From contig JAZSNL010000014.1 of NCBI GenBank assembly GCA_045536365.1, positions 27,348 through 91,347 on the forward strand: 64,000 bases of DNA. The letters run 5' to 3'. The DNA is from JAZSNL01 sp045536365 (GTDB lineage Bacteria > Bacillota_I > Bacilli_A > ML615J-28 > CAG-313). Each line of letters starts with the position of its first letter. Position 1 is the first letter of the stretch. A model generated the notes under the pieces. That model saw only the letters and a list, made by a program, of their open reading frames with translations, had not been told where the DNA came from and searched no databases. Shown here piece after piece: positions 1 through 8,343 of this stretch. A program made the translations under genes and the position numbers.

Positions 1-108
1 GTCCACAACATTCTCCTTCGTGATGGTGTTCATGGTGTCCACAACATTCTCCTTCGTGATGGTGTTCATGGTGTCCACAACATTCTCCTTCGTGATGATG
101 TTCGTGTT
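1..108. repeat. 36-bp in-frame tandem repeat, three copies, encoding a His/Cys-rich tail
   Basis: The 36-bp unit beginning GTCCACAACATTCTCC starts at 1, 37 and 73. Copies one and two are identical and copy three diverges only near its end. On the minus strand each unit encodes 12 residues with five His and a CC pair. The array may continue to the left of the window. It lies inside the COG0523 GTPase gene. Confidence 0.93.
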
Positions 109-733
109 CTTCTTTTAATTCATTTAATAATTTGTCTTTTAATGATGTTTTTTCTTCAAGTAATGCAAGTAATTGTTTACTATCTAAATTAAAAATACTA
201 GTTGTGATAATATTTGCATGATCATTTTGTTGTTTTAAAAGTTCAATTGTTTGATTTAAAACATCATTTTGCATTTTATCAGTTTTACTAATAATTATTG
301 TGTTAGCAGTTCTTACTTGATCATCAAAGAATTCACCGAAGTTTTTCATATAAACTTTACATTTAGGGCCATCTACTACTGTTGCAAGAACATTAACTTC
401 GATTCCTTCAATTTCGTTTACCGCTTTAACAATGTCTGATAATTTACCTACACCAGATGGTTCAATAACGATTCTTTCTGGTGAATAAGTTTCAATTACT
501 TCTTTCATTGATGTCGCAAAGTCGCCAACTAATGAACAGCATATGCAACCTGAATTAATTTCTTTAATATTAACACCTGATTCTTTTAAGAAAGAACCAT
601 CTATTCCTATTTCTCCAAATTCATTTTCGATTAAAACTAATTTTTGTCCTTGATAAGCTGATTCAAATAATTTTTTAATAACTGTTGTTTTTCCAGCTCC
701 AAGGAAACCTGATATAATATCTACTTTAATCAT
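1..733 (-). CDS. COG0523/CobW-family GTPase (putative metal chaperone), partial
   Basis: The reading frame opens at ATG 731-733 behind GGAAGTG and runs off the left edge of the window, so the C-terminus is missing. About 244 codons are visible. A Walker A motif GFLGAGKTT lies at residues 9-17 and the family metal-binding motif GCICC at 62-66. These define the G3E GTPase family (CobW, YjiA, YeiR, ZNG), whose members hand metal ions to client enzymes in the cytosol using GTP. From about residue 205 the protein becomes a His/Glu/Cys tail made of a 12-residue unit repeated three times. Such His-rich loops are common in zinc or nickel members of the family. It is the last gene of a minus-strand operon, 17 bp after htpG. 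The metal cannot be told from sequence alone; cobalamin synthesis genes are not nearby, so a zinc role is more likely (inference). Confidence 0.88.
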   Translation of the reverse strand, partial: MIKVDIISGFLGAGKTTVIKKLFESAYQGQKLVLIENEFGEIGIDGSFLKESGVNIKEINSGCICCSLVGDFATSMKEVIETYSPERIVIEPSGVGKLSDIVKAVNEIEGIEVNVLATVVDGPKCKVYMKNFGEFFDDQVRTANTIIISKTDKMQNDVLNQTIELLKQQNDHANIITTSIFNLDSKQLLALLEEKTSLKDKLLNELKEEHEHHHEGECCGHHEHHHEGECCGHHEHHHEGECCG

Positions 734-750
734 ATTTTCACTTCCATTCA

Positions 751-2676
751 TTATTTACTTTTTATTATTAGTTTACATAGTAGATCAGAAAATCTTACTG
801 GATTTTCTATTTTTAATCCTTCAATTAATAACGCTTGATTATATAATAACCACGCAATATCATTAATTTCATCAGGATTTTCATTATATATTTCTTCTAA
901 AGCTTGAAATAAATCATGATAAGGATTTATCTCTAATATTCTATCTGCTTTAATTTCTTCACCGTCTGCTGATTCTGCTAATACTTTTTCCATTTCAAAG
1001 GAAATTCCTTCTCCTGCAGATAAACATACTGGTGAATCAGTTAATCTTTTAGAAATAATAACATCTTTTACAAGATCTTTTAGTGCTGTTTTTAACGCAT
1101 TTAATAGATCTTTTTTAGATTCTTTTATTTCTTCTATTTTTTGATCTTCTTCATCATTTAATAATTCATCTAATTCATCTTGATTAATTGCTTTAAAATT
1201 ATAATCTTGATATGTTCCTAATATTTTCATAATAAATTCATCAATATCATCTTTTAATATTAATACATCATATCCATGTTTTTTAATTAAATCCATTTGT
1301 GGCATCGCAGAAACGTCTTCTTTTGATTTAGCGGAAACGTAATATATTGCTTTTTGATTTTCTAACATATTTTCAATGTATTTTTTAAATGATACTTTTG
1401 TGTCTGAATTTAATGTTTCATAAATTAATAAATCTTGTAAAAGATCTTTTTTTGCACCATAATTTTCATAAATACCAAATTTTAAATTAATTCCATATTG
1501 TTCAAAGAATTCATTATATTTATCAAAGTCATCAGTCATTAAACTTGATAAACGATTAATAATTTTCTTTTCTATATTTTTAGCCATTTGTGATAATACT
1601 TTGTTTTGTTGTAACATTTCACGACTAATATTTAAAGCTAAATCATTTGAATCAACAATACCTTTTATAAATCTTAAATAATCAGGTAATAATTCTTTAC
1701 ATTTATCCATTATAAAGATACCTTTAGAATATAATTGTAATCCTTTTTCATAAGAATTAGAGTTTAAATTGAAAGGTGCTGTTTTAGGAACAAATATTAA
1801 CGCATTGTAATTAATATTACCTTCTACATTAAACATTAAATATAATAATGGTTCTTCGTATTCTGAAAACTTTTGCATATAGAAATCATTAACTAATTCA
1901 TCAGTTACATCTTTCTTTGCTTTTTTCCAAATAGGAATCATTGAATTTAGTGTTTCTTCAACTATTTCAGTTTCATATTTTCCTTCAATAATATCACCAT
2001 TTTCATCTAAAACAGGTTTTTGTTTTTCAACAAACATTGTGATTGGATATCTTATATAATCAGAATATTTTTTAACTAATTGTTTAATACGATATTCACT
2101 CAAATATTGATCATAATCATAATCTTCAGTGTTAGTTTTTAAATATAGTGTTATTTTAGAACCTGGATTAGCTTCTTTGATTTGTTCTACTGTATAAGTT
2201 TCACTGCCTTCAGAAGTAAATAAATAAGCAGATTCATCAAAATATGATTTTGTTTCAACTGTTACTTTTCTTGCAACCATAAATGCTGAATAAAAGCCAA
2301 CACCAAATTGTCCTATTGATTCTAAATCAGGATTACCTGCTCCTTCTTTTTCTTTTTCTAGTTTTTCCATAAAAGCTAAAGTACCAGATTTTGCAATAGT
2401 ACCAAGATTATCGTTTATTTCATCATATGTCATACCTATTCCATTATCAGAAATAGTAATAGTTCTTAATTCTTTATTAATTTCAATATGTATTTTATAT
2501 TTATCTCTTTTTGGTACATCTTGATTAGTTAATGTTAAATAATGATATTTATCAACCGCATCAGATGCATTTGATAATAATTCCCTTAAGAATATTTCTT
2601 GATTTGTATAAATCGAATTAATCATTAAATCTAATAATCTTTTCGATTCTGTTTTAAACTCTTTTACTTCCTTCAT
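751..2676 (-). CDS. htpG: Molecular chaperone HtpG (Hsp90)
   Basis: This 641-residue protein has the usual length for bacterial Hsp90. The N-terminal GHKL ATPase domain is seen from residue 1 to about 220, with ELLSNASDAVDK and DNGIGM as the ATP/Mg binding motifs. The middle domain contains the conserved NISREMLQ segment, and the C-terminal dimerisation domain follows. HtpG is a cytosolic ATP-dependent chaperone that helps refold or mature client proteins. The start ATG (2674-2676) overlaps the stop codon of nadE by one base, with GGGGAAG upstream as the ribosome binding site, so the genes are probably translationally coupled. No own promoter or CIRCE element is visible, which suggests it is transcribed with nadE rather than as a separate heat-shock unit (inference). 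Confidence 0.97.
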   Translation of the reverse strand: MKEVKEFKTESKRLLDLMINSIYTNQEIFLRELLSNASDAVDKYHYLTLTNQDVPKRDKYKIHIEINKELRTITISDNGIGMTYDEINDNLGTIAKSGTLAFMEKLEKEKEGAGNPDLESIGQFGVGFYSAFMVARKVTVETKSYFDESAYLFTSEGSETYTVEQIKEANPGSKITLYLKTNTEDYDYDQYLSEYRIKQLVKKYSDYIRYPITMFVEKQKPVLDENGDIIEGKYETEIVEETLNSMIPIWKKAKKDVTDELVNDFYMQKFSEYEEPLLYLMFNVEGNINYNALIFVPKTAPFNLNSNSYEKGLQLYSKGIFIMDKCKELLPDYLRFIKGIVDSNDLALNISREMLQQNKVLSQMAKNIEKKIINRLSSLMTDDFDKYNEFFEQYGINLKFGIYENYGAKKDLLQDLLIYETLNSDTKVSFKKYIENMLENQKAIYYVSAKSKEDVSAMPQMDLIKKHGYDVLILKDDIDEFIMKILGTYQDYNFKAINQDELDELLNDEEDQKIEEIKESKKDLLNALKTALKDLVKDVIISKRLTDSPVCLSAGEGISFEMEKVLAESADGEEIKADRILEINPYHDLFQALEEIYNENPDEINDIAWLLYNQALLIEGLKIENPVRFSDLLCKLIIKSK

Positions 2677-3428
2677 TATTCTTCCCCTACATTTGATTCA
2701 TATTTAAATGAATCCATTAATTTTAATTTAAATAAGTTATTTTTATGTAATCTGTCAATTTTTTCCTTAATTTCCTTAGGAGGTTCAATTCCTTCTCTAA
2801 TATATTGATCTAACATTTTGTAAGTAAAGCCTAAATTATCTTCATCTGTTTTACCACATAATCCATCAATAGGAGTTTTTTCAATAAATTTAGCAGGTAT
2901 TCCTAATTCTCTACCAATTGAAATAACTTCCGTAACAGTAAAATTTGATAAAGGACTAAAATCTCCTACAGAATCACCGTATCTAGTAGAATATCCTACC
3001 CAGTCTTCTGATAAATTACATGTATTTACAACTCTGCCATTTTTACATTGTGATACTGCATAAATCGTTGACATTCTAATACGTGGTGGTAAATTGAATT
3101 TAGCTTGATCAGTAATTTTAATTGATTCAGGAATATTTTTTAATACACCATCTACTGCATCTTTAATATTTACAACTACATAGTCAATTCCTAAGAATTC
3201 ACATATTTCATATGAATAATTAATATCAAATTGATCACCTTGTGGCATTAATACACCAAATACACGTTCTTTACCAAGAGCAGCAACGCAAATTCCTGCA
3301 GCAACACTACTATCTTTTCCACCTGAGATACCAATTACCGCATTACATCCTTTTCCGTTTTCTTCAAACCAATTTCTTACCCATTCTACACATTTATTCA
3401 TTGCGTCTTTAGCGTCAAATTTATACAT
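2676..3428 (-). CDS. nadE: NAD+ synthetase, ammonia-dependent
   Basis: This 250-residue protein belongs to the N-type ATP pyrophosphatase family. The PP-loop SGGKDSS is near residue 35. The central CNLSEDWVGYSTRYGD segment and the FIEKTPIDGLCG region match NadE. It converts nicotinate adenine dinucleotide to NAD+ using ATP and ammonia. There is no N-terminal nitrilase domain, so it is the short ammonia-dependent form. The start follows AGAGGTGTGTT, 9 bp after the upstream phosphodiesterase gene, and its stop overlaps the htpG start. No other NAD biosynthesis gene is in the window, so de novo or salvage supply of the substrate must come from elsewhere. Confidence 0.96.
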   Translation of the reverse strand: MYKFDAKDAMNKCVEWVRNWFEENGKGCNAVIGISGGKDSSVAAGICVAALGKERVFGVLMPQGDQFDINYSYEICEFLGIDYVVVNIKDAVDGVLKNIPESIKITDQAKFNLPPRIRMSTIYAVSQCKNGRVVNTCNLSEDWVGYSTRYGDSVGDFSPLSNFTVTEVISIGRELGIPAKFIEKTPIDGLCGKTDEDNLGFTYKMLDQYIREGIEPPKEIKEKIDRLHKNNLFKLKLMDSFKYESNVGEE

Positions 3429-3437
3429 AACACACCT

Positions 3438-4538
3438 CTATTTTTTTGATAATATTATTAATGGTACTTCTAATTCATCAATTGTTGTTCCTGCGTGATG
3501 TCCAATAAAAGGAACACTCGAATTTTGATTAAAAATAAAATATTTTTTTGTTTTACTAACCGCAAGATAATCTCCCATAGAGATATTTGTTGATTGATGA
3601 GGAATACCATATCCATAAATATTTAAATCTAGTACTTCTTGTTTATTAAATAACATATAATCATTACTAAAGTATTGATTAAATTTCTTTTCAAATTCTT
3701 CTTTTTTGTTTTCTTTCACATGAAATATAGTTGCACGAGCTTCTGCAGATGGTAATCTATCTAAACAATCAAGAATATCTTGATATTCATATAGATTTAA
3801 AGGTTCGATATCTACTTGTCCATGATCCGCAACTATAACAATTAAAGTGTCTTGATTCATTGAATGATAGAACTTTTCTAATTCATCATTCATTTTTTTA
3901 ATAAGTTCTTTTACATTTTTACTATTAGTACCCTCTTCATGCATTAAAGCATCAGGATTATCCCAATAAAAATATGTAAAAGTAGGATTATCTTTATTTA
4001 TTCTTTTATTCAAAGCATCTAATGCTTCATTAAAAGTTTTATAGCCATTTTCTCTAAAAGATGGATAAATATCATCAGCATCAAGATTTTCAATATCTGA
4101 CCAAAAATTTTTAAATCCAATAATATCATTTACTTTTAAAGAATCATATTTTACATCTTGATAATAATCTAAATTAGTAAATAAAGTAAGAGAAGGATCT
4201 TCACAAGAAAGATATAAATGCCAACCTAACCACCCATGTTCAATAGGAGTTAATCCCGTTGTTACAGATGTTGTTGCAGCAACGGTAGTAGGTGGAAAAA
4301 CACTACTTATATTATCAATCATTTTTTGATTTAAAAAATCATCTTTTGATAAATTCTTTTCTAAAATTTTTGTTCCAAGTCCATCTAATAACATTAAAAC
4401 AATATGTTGGTAATTTTTATCTAATTCATTATCTAATAATTTTAAAGTTTGATGATGAATTTTATTACCATAATATTTAATTAATGAGTTACTTACTGAT
4501 ATTAGACTATTATTATAATCAACATTTATCTTTTTCAT
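3438..4538 (-). CDS. Alkaline-phosphatase-superfamily phosphodiesterase / nucleotide pyrophosphatase-like protein
   Basis: The 366-residue protein carries the two-metal site of the alkaline phosphatase superfamily (type I phosphodiesterase/nucleotide pyrophosphatase branch). The motifs seen are LLDGLG near residue 53, the Thr nucleophile region PPTTVAATTSVTTG near 82-95, EHGWLGWH, DNPDALMHEEG, VADHGQVD and a late HHAGT. No signal peptide or membrane segment is visible, so it appears cytosolic. The family hydrolyses phosphodiester or pyrophosphate bonds; the substrate cannot be assigned. It is the first gene of the operon with nadE, htpG and the COG0523 GTPase. ATG at 4536-4538 follows AAGGAG. 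A link to nucleotide or NAD turnover is possible because of nadE next door, but this is inference. Confidence 0.83.
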   Translation of the reverse strand: MKKINVDYNNSLISVSNSLIKYYGNKIHHQTLKLLDNELDKNYQHIVLMLLDGLGTKILEKNLSKDDFLNQKMIDNISSVFPPTTVAATTSVTTGLTPIEHGWLGWHLYLSCEDPSLTLFTNLDYYQDVKYDSLKVNDIIGFKNFWSDIENLDADDIYPSFRENGYKTFNEALDALNKRINKDNPTFTYFYWDNPDALMHEEGTNSKNVKELIKKMNDELEKFYHSMNQDTLIVIVADHGQVDIEPLNLYEYQDILDCLDRLPSAEARATIFHVKENKKEEFEKKFNQYFSNDYMLFNKQEVLDLNIYGYGIPHQSTNISMGDYLAVSKTKKYFIFNQNSSVPFIGHHAGTTIDELEVPLIILSKK

Positions 4539-4545
4539 AATAACT

Positions 4546-4602
4546 CCTTACTAGCACACAAATAGTTTCGACGTGACTTGTATGTACAATGTTAATAGGT
4601 AT
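4546..4602 (-). pseudogene. Remnant of an rlmD/RumA-type C-terminus
   Basis: Read on the minus strand, 19 codons give IPINIVHTSHVETICVLVR. This matches the end of RlmD, whose copy at 5503 onward ends with FPHTSHVECIVCLTRK. There is no start codon or upstream methyltransferase sequence, so it is a detached 3' fragment lying between the phosphodiesterase start and the 268-codon gene. It contains the second copy of the 19-bp repeat. See the finding on possible att sites. Confidence 0.7.
4567..4585. repeat. 19-bp direct repeat, outer copy (rlmD 3'-end duplicate)
   Basis: TTCGACGTGACTTGTATGT matches 5530-5548 at 18 of 19 positions, in the same orientation. It lies in the rlmD C-terminal remnant. 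Confidence 0.8.
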
Positions 4603-4607
4603 GTTTT

Positions 4608-5414
4608 TTATTTTCTTAATTCTTCTAGTTTAGCGTGATATTTATTAGGTTTAGAATATTGACCAATATAAGGTATATATTTTTCATATGATTCTAGGAT
4701 TTTCAAAGCTTCTTCTTTCGTATTTTCATTTATAATATCATTAAATAAATGAACTATCGCCATATGGAAATCTTTTTCTAAAGCTAATTTAAAATATTTC
4801 TTAGCTATATTTATATTTTCTTTATCAAAAGCTCTAATTAATAATTCATTAAGCTCAACACTAACTTCATAGTAACGACCTAAAAAATAATATGCCATAC
4901 CACTTTCTTTTTGATTGCTGTTTTCTGCAACATATAATAGTCTTTGAATAATGTCTTCAATATTATCTAATTTATAAGATGAATTTTGAGGATCAATAGT
5001 ATATTGAACTGCTAAACATCCTAATGCAATGACATCATTTTTTAATGCTTCTTTTTGTAGAGTCTCTATAATTAAATCATCATAAATAATATGATAATCA
5101 TTAGTACCACCATCATATGGATCATCTTCAGTTTTAACTACATAATACTTTTTTTGTTCCTCTTTTGGAACATTATTTATCATATCGTAATATACTGCTA
5201 AATGATGCATTGTATGATCTACAGAAGAGTTATATGTGTATGGATCATTAAAAGGTCTGCCATATTCTAGAAAACAAATGACTTTTAATTCAACATTTCT
5301 TCTCATATCTTTTAATGTATTACCATCCATTTCAGTTGGAATTATAGCACTGCCATACGCTTTTTGATATTTACCTTCCTGTTCATAGATAATTGTTTGT
5401 TTTATATTGTTCAT
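4608..5414 (-). CDS. Hypothetical protein with TPR/Sel1-like helices
   Basis: I do not recognise this 268-residue protein as a named family. It has no signal peptide or membrane segment. The C-terminal half (about 130-260) is helical, with alternating segments such as AYYFLGRYYE and AKKYFKLALEKDFHMAIVHLF that resemble Sel1/TPR repeats, which usually bind partner proteins. The N-terminal half contains FLEYGRPFNDPY and a HTMHH cluster. ATG 5412-5414 follows GAGGAGAG. It is the only gene between two copies of a 19-bp repeat derived from the 3' end of rlmD, so it could be cargo of a former integrated element (inference). It may be expressed separately, since 88 bp separate it from rlmD. Confidence 0.6.
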   Translation of the reverse strand: MNNIKQTIIYEQEGKYQKAYGSAIIPTEMDGNTLKDMRRNVELKVICFLEYGRPFNDPYTYNSSVDHTMHHLAVYYDMINNVPKEEQKKYYVVKTEDDPYDGGTNDYHIIYDDLIIETLQKEALKNDVIALGCLAVQYTIDPQNSSYKLDNIEDIIQRLLYVAENSNQKESGMAYYFLGRYYEVSVELNELLIRAFDKENINIAKKYFKLALEKDFHMAIVHLFNDIINENTKEEALKILESYEKYIPYIGQYSKPNKYHAKLEELRK

Positions 5415-5502
5415 AACATTCTCTCCTCATCTCGTTCAATCTCATTATTCTCTATACTAATTTTATAAATACTAGATAGTTCGATTTTAAGGTCTTAATA
5501 GC

Positions 5503-6846
5503 TTATTTTCTTGTCAGACAAACGATGCATTCAACGTGACTTGTATGTGGGAACATATCAACAGGTTGAATATAAGTAATATTGTATTTACCTTTTAATA
5601 TTAATTTCAAATCATCAGTTAGTGTATCAGGATTACAAGAAATATAAATTATTTTTTTAGGTGAAAGTCTTAATAACGAGTTAATAAATCTTTCATCCGA
5701 TCCTTTTCTTGGAGGATCCATAATAACAACATCAACATTTTCTCTTGCTTTTGCAAGATTAACCATAAAGTTACTTGCGTCATCACAAAAGAATTTAATA
5801 TTTTTTACATTATTTGTTTTCGCATTATCAATCGCATCATTAACTGCATCTTTAACTATTTCGACACTTAATACTTGTTTTACATAATCAGATGCAATAA
5901 TACCAATTGTACCTACTCCACAATATGTATCTAATACAACATCTTCTTTATTTAATTTTGCCGCTTCTATTGCAAGTTTATATAATTTAGCTGTTTGAAC
6001 AGAATTAATTTGATAAAAAGATTTTGATGAAATTTTAAATTTCTTATTAAGTAAAATATCATAAATATATCCTTTACCATATAAAACAGTTTCATTTTCT
6101 CCTAGTACTGCACTTGTTGAACGATTATTAATATTTTGAATAATAGTAGTTATTTCCGGATGAATTGATACTAATTTTTTAATAAAATTAGTTCTTCCAG
6201 GAAATACTGTACTTGCAATAACAAATACAACCATTACTTCTTTTGTTTGATTAGATCTTTTAACTAAAATATGACGAATTAATCCTGTTTTTCGATCTTC
6301 ATCAAACGCATTAATTTTCATTTCAACCATTAACTTTTTAATTGTTTTAACAATTTTATCACTAACTTCATCTTGAATATAACACGTATCAAAATTAATA
6401 ACACTATGTGTTCCTTCTTGATAAAATCCACTGATAATTCTTTCTTTTGTATTTGTATTTTTAAATACAATTTGATTTTTATTACGGTAGTGACATGGAT
6501 TTTCCATACCTACTGTTAATAAAACTCCCTTTGACATACCTAATTTTTCTTTAAAAAGATTTTGAACGTGTTCTTGTTTGATTCTTAATTGTTCATTATA
6601 ATCAATATGAAGTAAAGAACATCCTCCACATTTTTGGTATATCGGACATAGAGGTTTAACTCTATACTTTGATGGTTTAACTACTTTTCTTAAATTAGCT
6701 GTCTTATTTTTACCGTTAATTACTTCAACCTCAACTAATTCATCCAAAATAGTACCTTTAACAGGATAACTGTTACGGTTGATACTAACACAGCCACGAA
6801 GGTCTTTATTGTACTTATCAACTTTTACTGTCTTAATATCAGCCAT
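5503..6846 (-). CDS. rlmD: 23S rRNA (uracil-5-)-methyltransferase, RlmD/RlmCD family
   Basis: The 447-residue protein has an N-terminal TRAM RNA-binding domain (about 1-60), an iron-sulphur cysteine cluster CPIYQKCGGC near residue 68-77, and a Rossmann methyltransferase domain with DTYCGVGTIG as the SAM site. The catalytic region contains DPPRKG and YISCNPDTL, with the nucleophilic Cys in SCNP. The family methylates C5 of uridine in 23S rRNA using SAM. In Gram-positives one enzyme (RlmCD) can modify both U747 and U1939, so the exact target is uncertain. ATG 6844-6846 follows AGGAGG, 8 bp after the acyltransferase, so it is in an operon with it. The last codons (HTSHVE) carry the 19-bp sequence duplicated at 4567. 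Confidence 0.93.
   Translation of the reverse strand: MADIKTVKVDKYNKDLRGCVSINRNSYPVKGTILDELVEVEVINGKNKTANLRKVVKPSKYRVKPLCPIYQKCGGCSLLHIDYNEQLRIKQEHVQNLFKEKLGMSKGVLLTVGMENPCHYRNKNQIVFKNTNTKERIISGFYQEGTHSVINFDTCYIQDEVSDKIVKTIKKLMVEMKINAFDEDRKTGLIRHILVKRSNQTKEVMVVFVIASTVFPGRTNFIKKLVSIHPEITTIIQNINNRSTSAVLGENETVLYGKGYIYDILLNKKFKISSKSFYQINSVQTAKLYKLAIEAAKLNKEDVVLDTYCGVGTIGIIASDYVKQVLSVEIVKDAVNDAIDNAKTNNVKNIKFFCDDASNFMVNLAKARENVDVVIMDPPRKGSDERFINSLLRLSPKKIIYISCNPDTLTDDLKLILKGKYNITYIQPVDMFPHTSHVECIVCLTRK
5530..5548. repeat. 19-bp direct repeat, inner copy within the rlmD 3' end
   Basis: TTCAACGTGACTTGTATGT lies in the last codons of rlmD and matches 4567-4585 with one mismatch. The repeats bracket the 268-codon orphan gene. 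Confidence 0.8.
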
Positions 6847-6854
6847 ATTTCCTC

Positions 6855-8087
6855 CTATTTTTTGTTTTTATAAACTCTTAACGCATCTATAGCTTGAACA
6901 AATTCAACAACTGCATTAGGTTGTTTATCACACATAACTTTAAATTTACCTTCTTCATCACCTGTAATTTCAAAATGAACATTAGGTTTCCAAGGTAATT
7001 GGAATATTCTTTCCAAATTAAATTCTTTATGATATTGATTACCTAAAGTATCAATACCTTCAAAATAAAACACATCATTTGTTAAAATAATTTTACCTTT
7101 TGCAAATTCTTCCATCTTCCATGGTTCATTAATGTTACGATACAAAGTACAATCTCTTTCTAAATGAAGAGTACCTTTTTCAATTTGTTTATATAATAAA
7201 TTTGTCTCCCATTTATACCATTCTTCTTCATTAACAAAACGAACATTATTAACACTTGCCGATTCCATTACACCATATTCATTGAAATATACTTTATTAT
7301 TACATTCAGTACACCAGAAATGATGTTTTTCACTAACGATTTTATACTCACTTCGACATTTTGGACATACATATAAAATATTTTCAATTCCAGCAGCACG
7401 TGCTTTACTTCTAATTTTAATTTTATTTACATCTTGTTCTTTTATATCATGAACATTAATAGAATCACAGATTCTTTGGTATATTTCTTCATCTGATAAT
7501 GTAGCAATATCTTCTTTTTTAATAACTGTAACAAATTTAGTTCTTACTTTAGCTTTTCTTTTTGCAGTTGACCATTTAGGGTAAGATAAATAATTACCTC
7601 TTATTTGAATTGCAAAAACATTAGCTTTACATAAACGAACTAATTTAACAATTGCAGGATCAATAAAAATCATGCCCCCATGTACTGTTATTTGTCCCGC
7701 TGGTGCAATCGCAACCATTTTTTTATTTTCAATAGCACGTTTCATTAATTTAATTGAAGCCATATCTGCAGAAAATTGATCTTTTGGTAATGCGCAAACA
7801 CCATTTAAAAAGTGTGATAAGAATTTGTTAAAATAAAAATACTTAGAAATTACATATTGAATATGTCTAGATACAGCAGCAGTAGACGCGAAATGGTCCA
7901 TATTAGAAACATGATTATAAATTAATAAACATCCTTCTTTATTACTGTTTACTTTAAACTCTTTACGATCACATTTATATCCATTTTTTAGAGCCATTAT
8001 AATTTTTGAAGCTGTATTATAGATAAACCAATATAAGTAATTTGTTTTTTGAATTTTAATATTACTATTTGAATTTTTCTTAGACAT
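6855..8087 (-). CDS. 1-acyl-sn-glycerol-3-phosphate acyltransferase (PlsC-like) with a C-terminal zinc ribbon
   Basis: The 410-residue protein has the acyltransferase HX4D motif NHVSNMDH near residue 58-65. A second block, APAGQITVHG (about residue 130), stands where PlsC proteins have FPEGTRS. The family transfers an acyl chain to lysophosphatidic acid at the membrane during phospholipid synthesis. After about residue 235 there is a zinc ribbon with two cysteine pairs, CPKC and CTEC, followed by a beta-rich tail of about 140 residues. This extension makes the protein longer than the usual 200-250-residue PlsC. The second block is not canonical, so another lysophospholipid or glycolipid acceptor is possible. 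ATG follows AAGGAGA. The gene has a sigma-A promoter at 8131-8159 and leads an operon with rlmD. Confidence 0.82.
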   Translation of the reverse strand: MSKKNSNSNIKIQKTNYLYWFIYNTASKIIMALKNGYKCDRKEFKVNSNKEGCLLIYNHVSNMDHFASTAAVSRHIQYVISKYFYFNKFLSHFLNGVCALPKDQFSADMASIKLMKRAIENKKMVAIAPAGQITVHGGMIFIDPAIVKLVRLCKANVFAIQIRGNYLSYPKWSTAKRKAKVRTKFVTVIKKEDIATLSDEEIYQRICDSINVHDIKEQDVNKIKIRSKARAAGIENILYVCPKCRSEYKIVSEKHHFWCTECNNKVYFNEYGVMESASVNNVRFVNEEEWYKWETNLLYKQIEKGTLHLERDCTLYRNINEPWKMEEFAKGKIILTNDVFYFEGIDTLGNQYHKEFNLERIFQLPWKPNVHFEITGDEEGKFKVMCDKQPNAVVEFVQAIDALRVYKNKK

Positions 8088-8130
8088 TTTCTATCTCCTT
8101 TTTTAAAACCATTCTCCCCTATTATAGTAT

Positions 8131-8159
8131 ATTATACTACAAATTGCCTTTTTTGTAAA
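8131..8159 (-). promoter_or_regulatory. Sigma-A promoter of the plsC-like/rlmD operon
   Basis: On the minus strand TTTACA (8159-8154) and TATAAT (8136-8131) are separated by exactly 17 bp. It lies about 45 bp before the acyltransferase start. Confidence 0.75.
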
Positions 8160-8269
8160 ACAAAACAAACGATAAAGAAAAAAAATAAATAAATTATTTT
8201 ATACCTATTTATTTTTCATCTTCTCACAAATCGATTTTTTAAACCTATTCGACATAAATTTTATGATAA

Positions 8270-8312
8270 AACAAATAAAAAAATGACTAAATTTAAAATT
8301 TAGTCATTTTTA
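8270..8312 (-). terminator. Rho-independent terminator of the ABC exporter operon
   Basis: A near-perfect hairpin AAATGACTAAA...TTTAGTCATTT is followed on the minus strand by a run of Ts. It lies between the ABC exporter stop and the plsC-like promoter. The rest of the 256-bp gap (8088-8343) shows only AT-rich sequence and the promoter at 8131-8159. Confidence 0.8.
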
Positions 8313-8343
8313 TTCATTAATATTATTAAACAAATATTTCCTA

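Noticed and set aside
1..108. Regular 36-bp repeat that could be mistaken for a CRISPR array
   Set aside because: The units are directly adjacent with no spacers and encode an in-frame protein repeat.
4292..4480. Small plus-strand ORF inside the phosphodiesterase gene
   Set aside because: It is antisense to conserved coding sequence and has no ribosome binding site or recognisable features.
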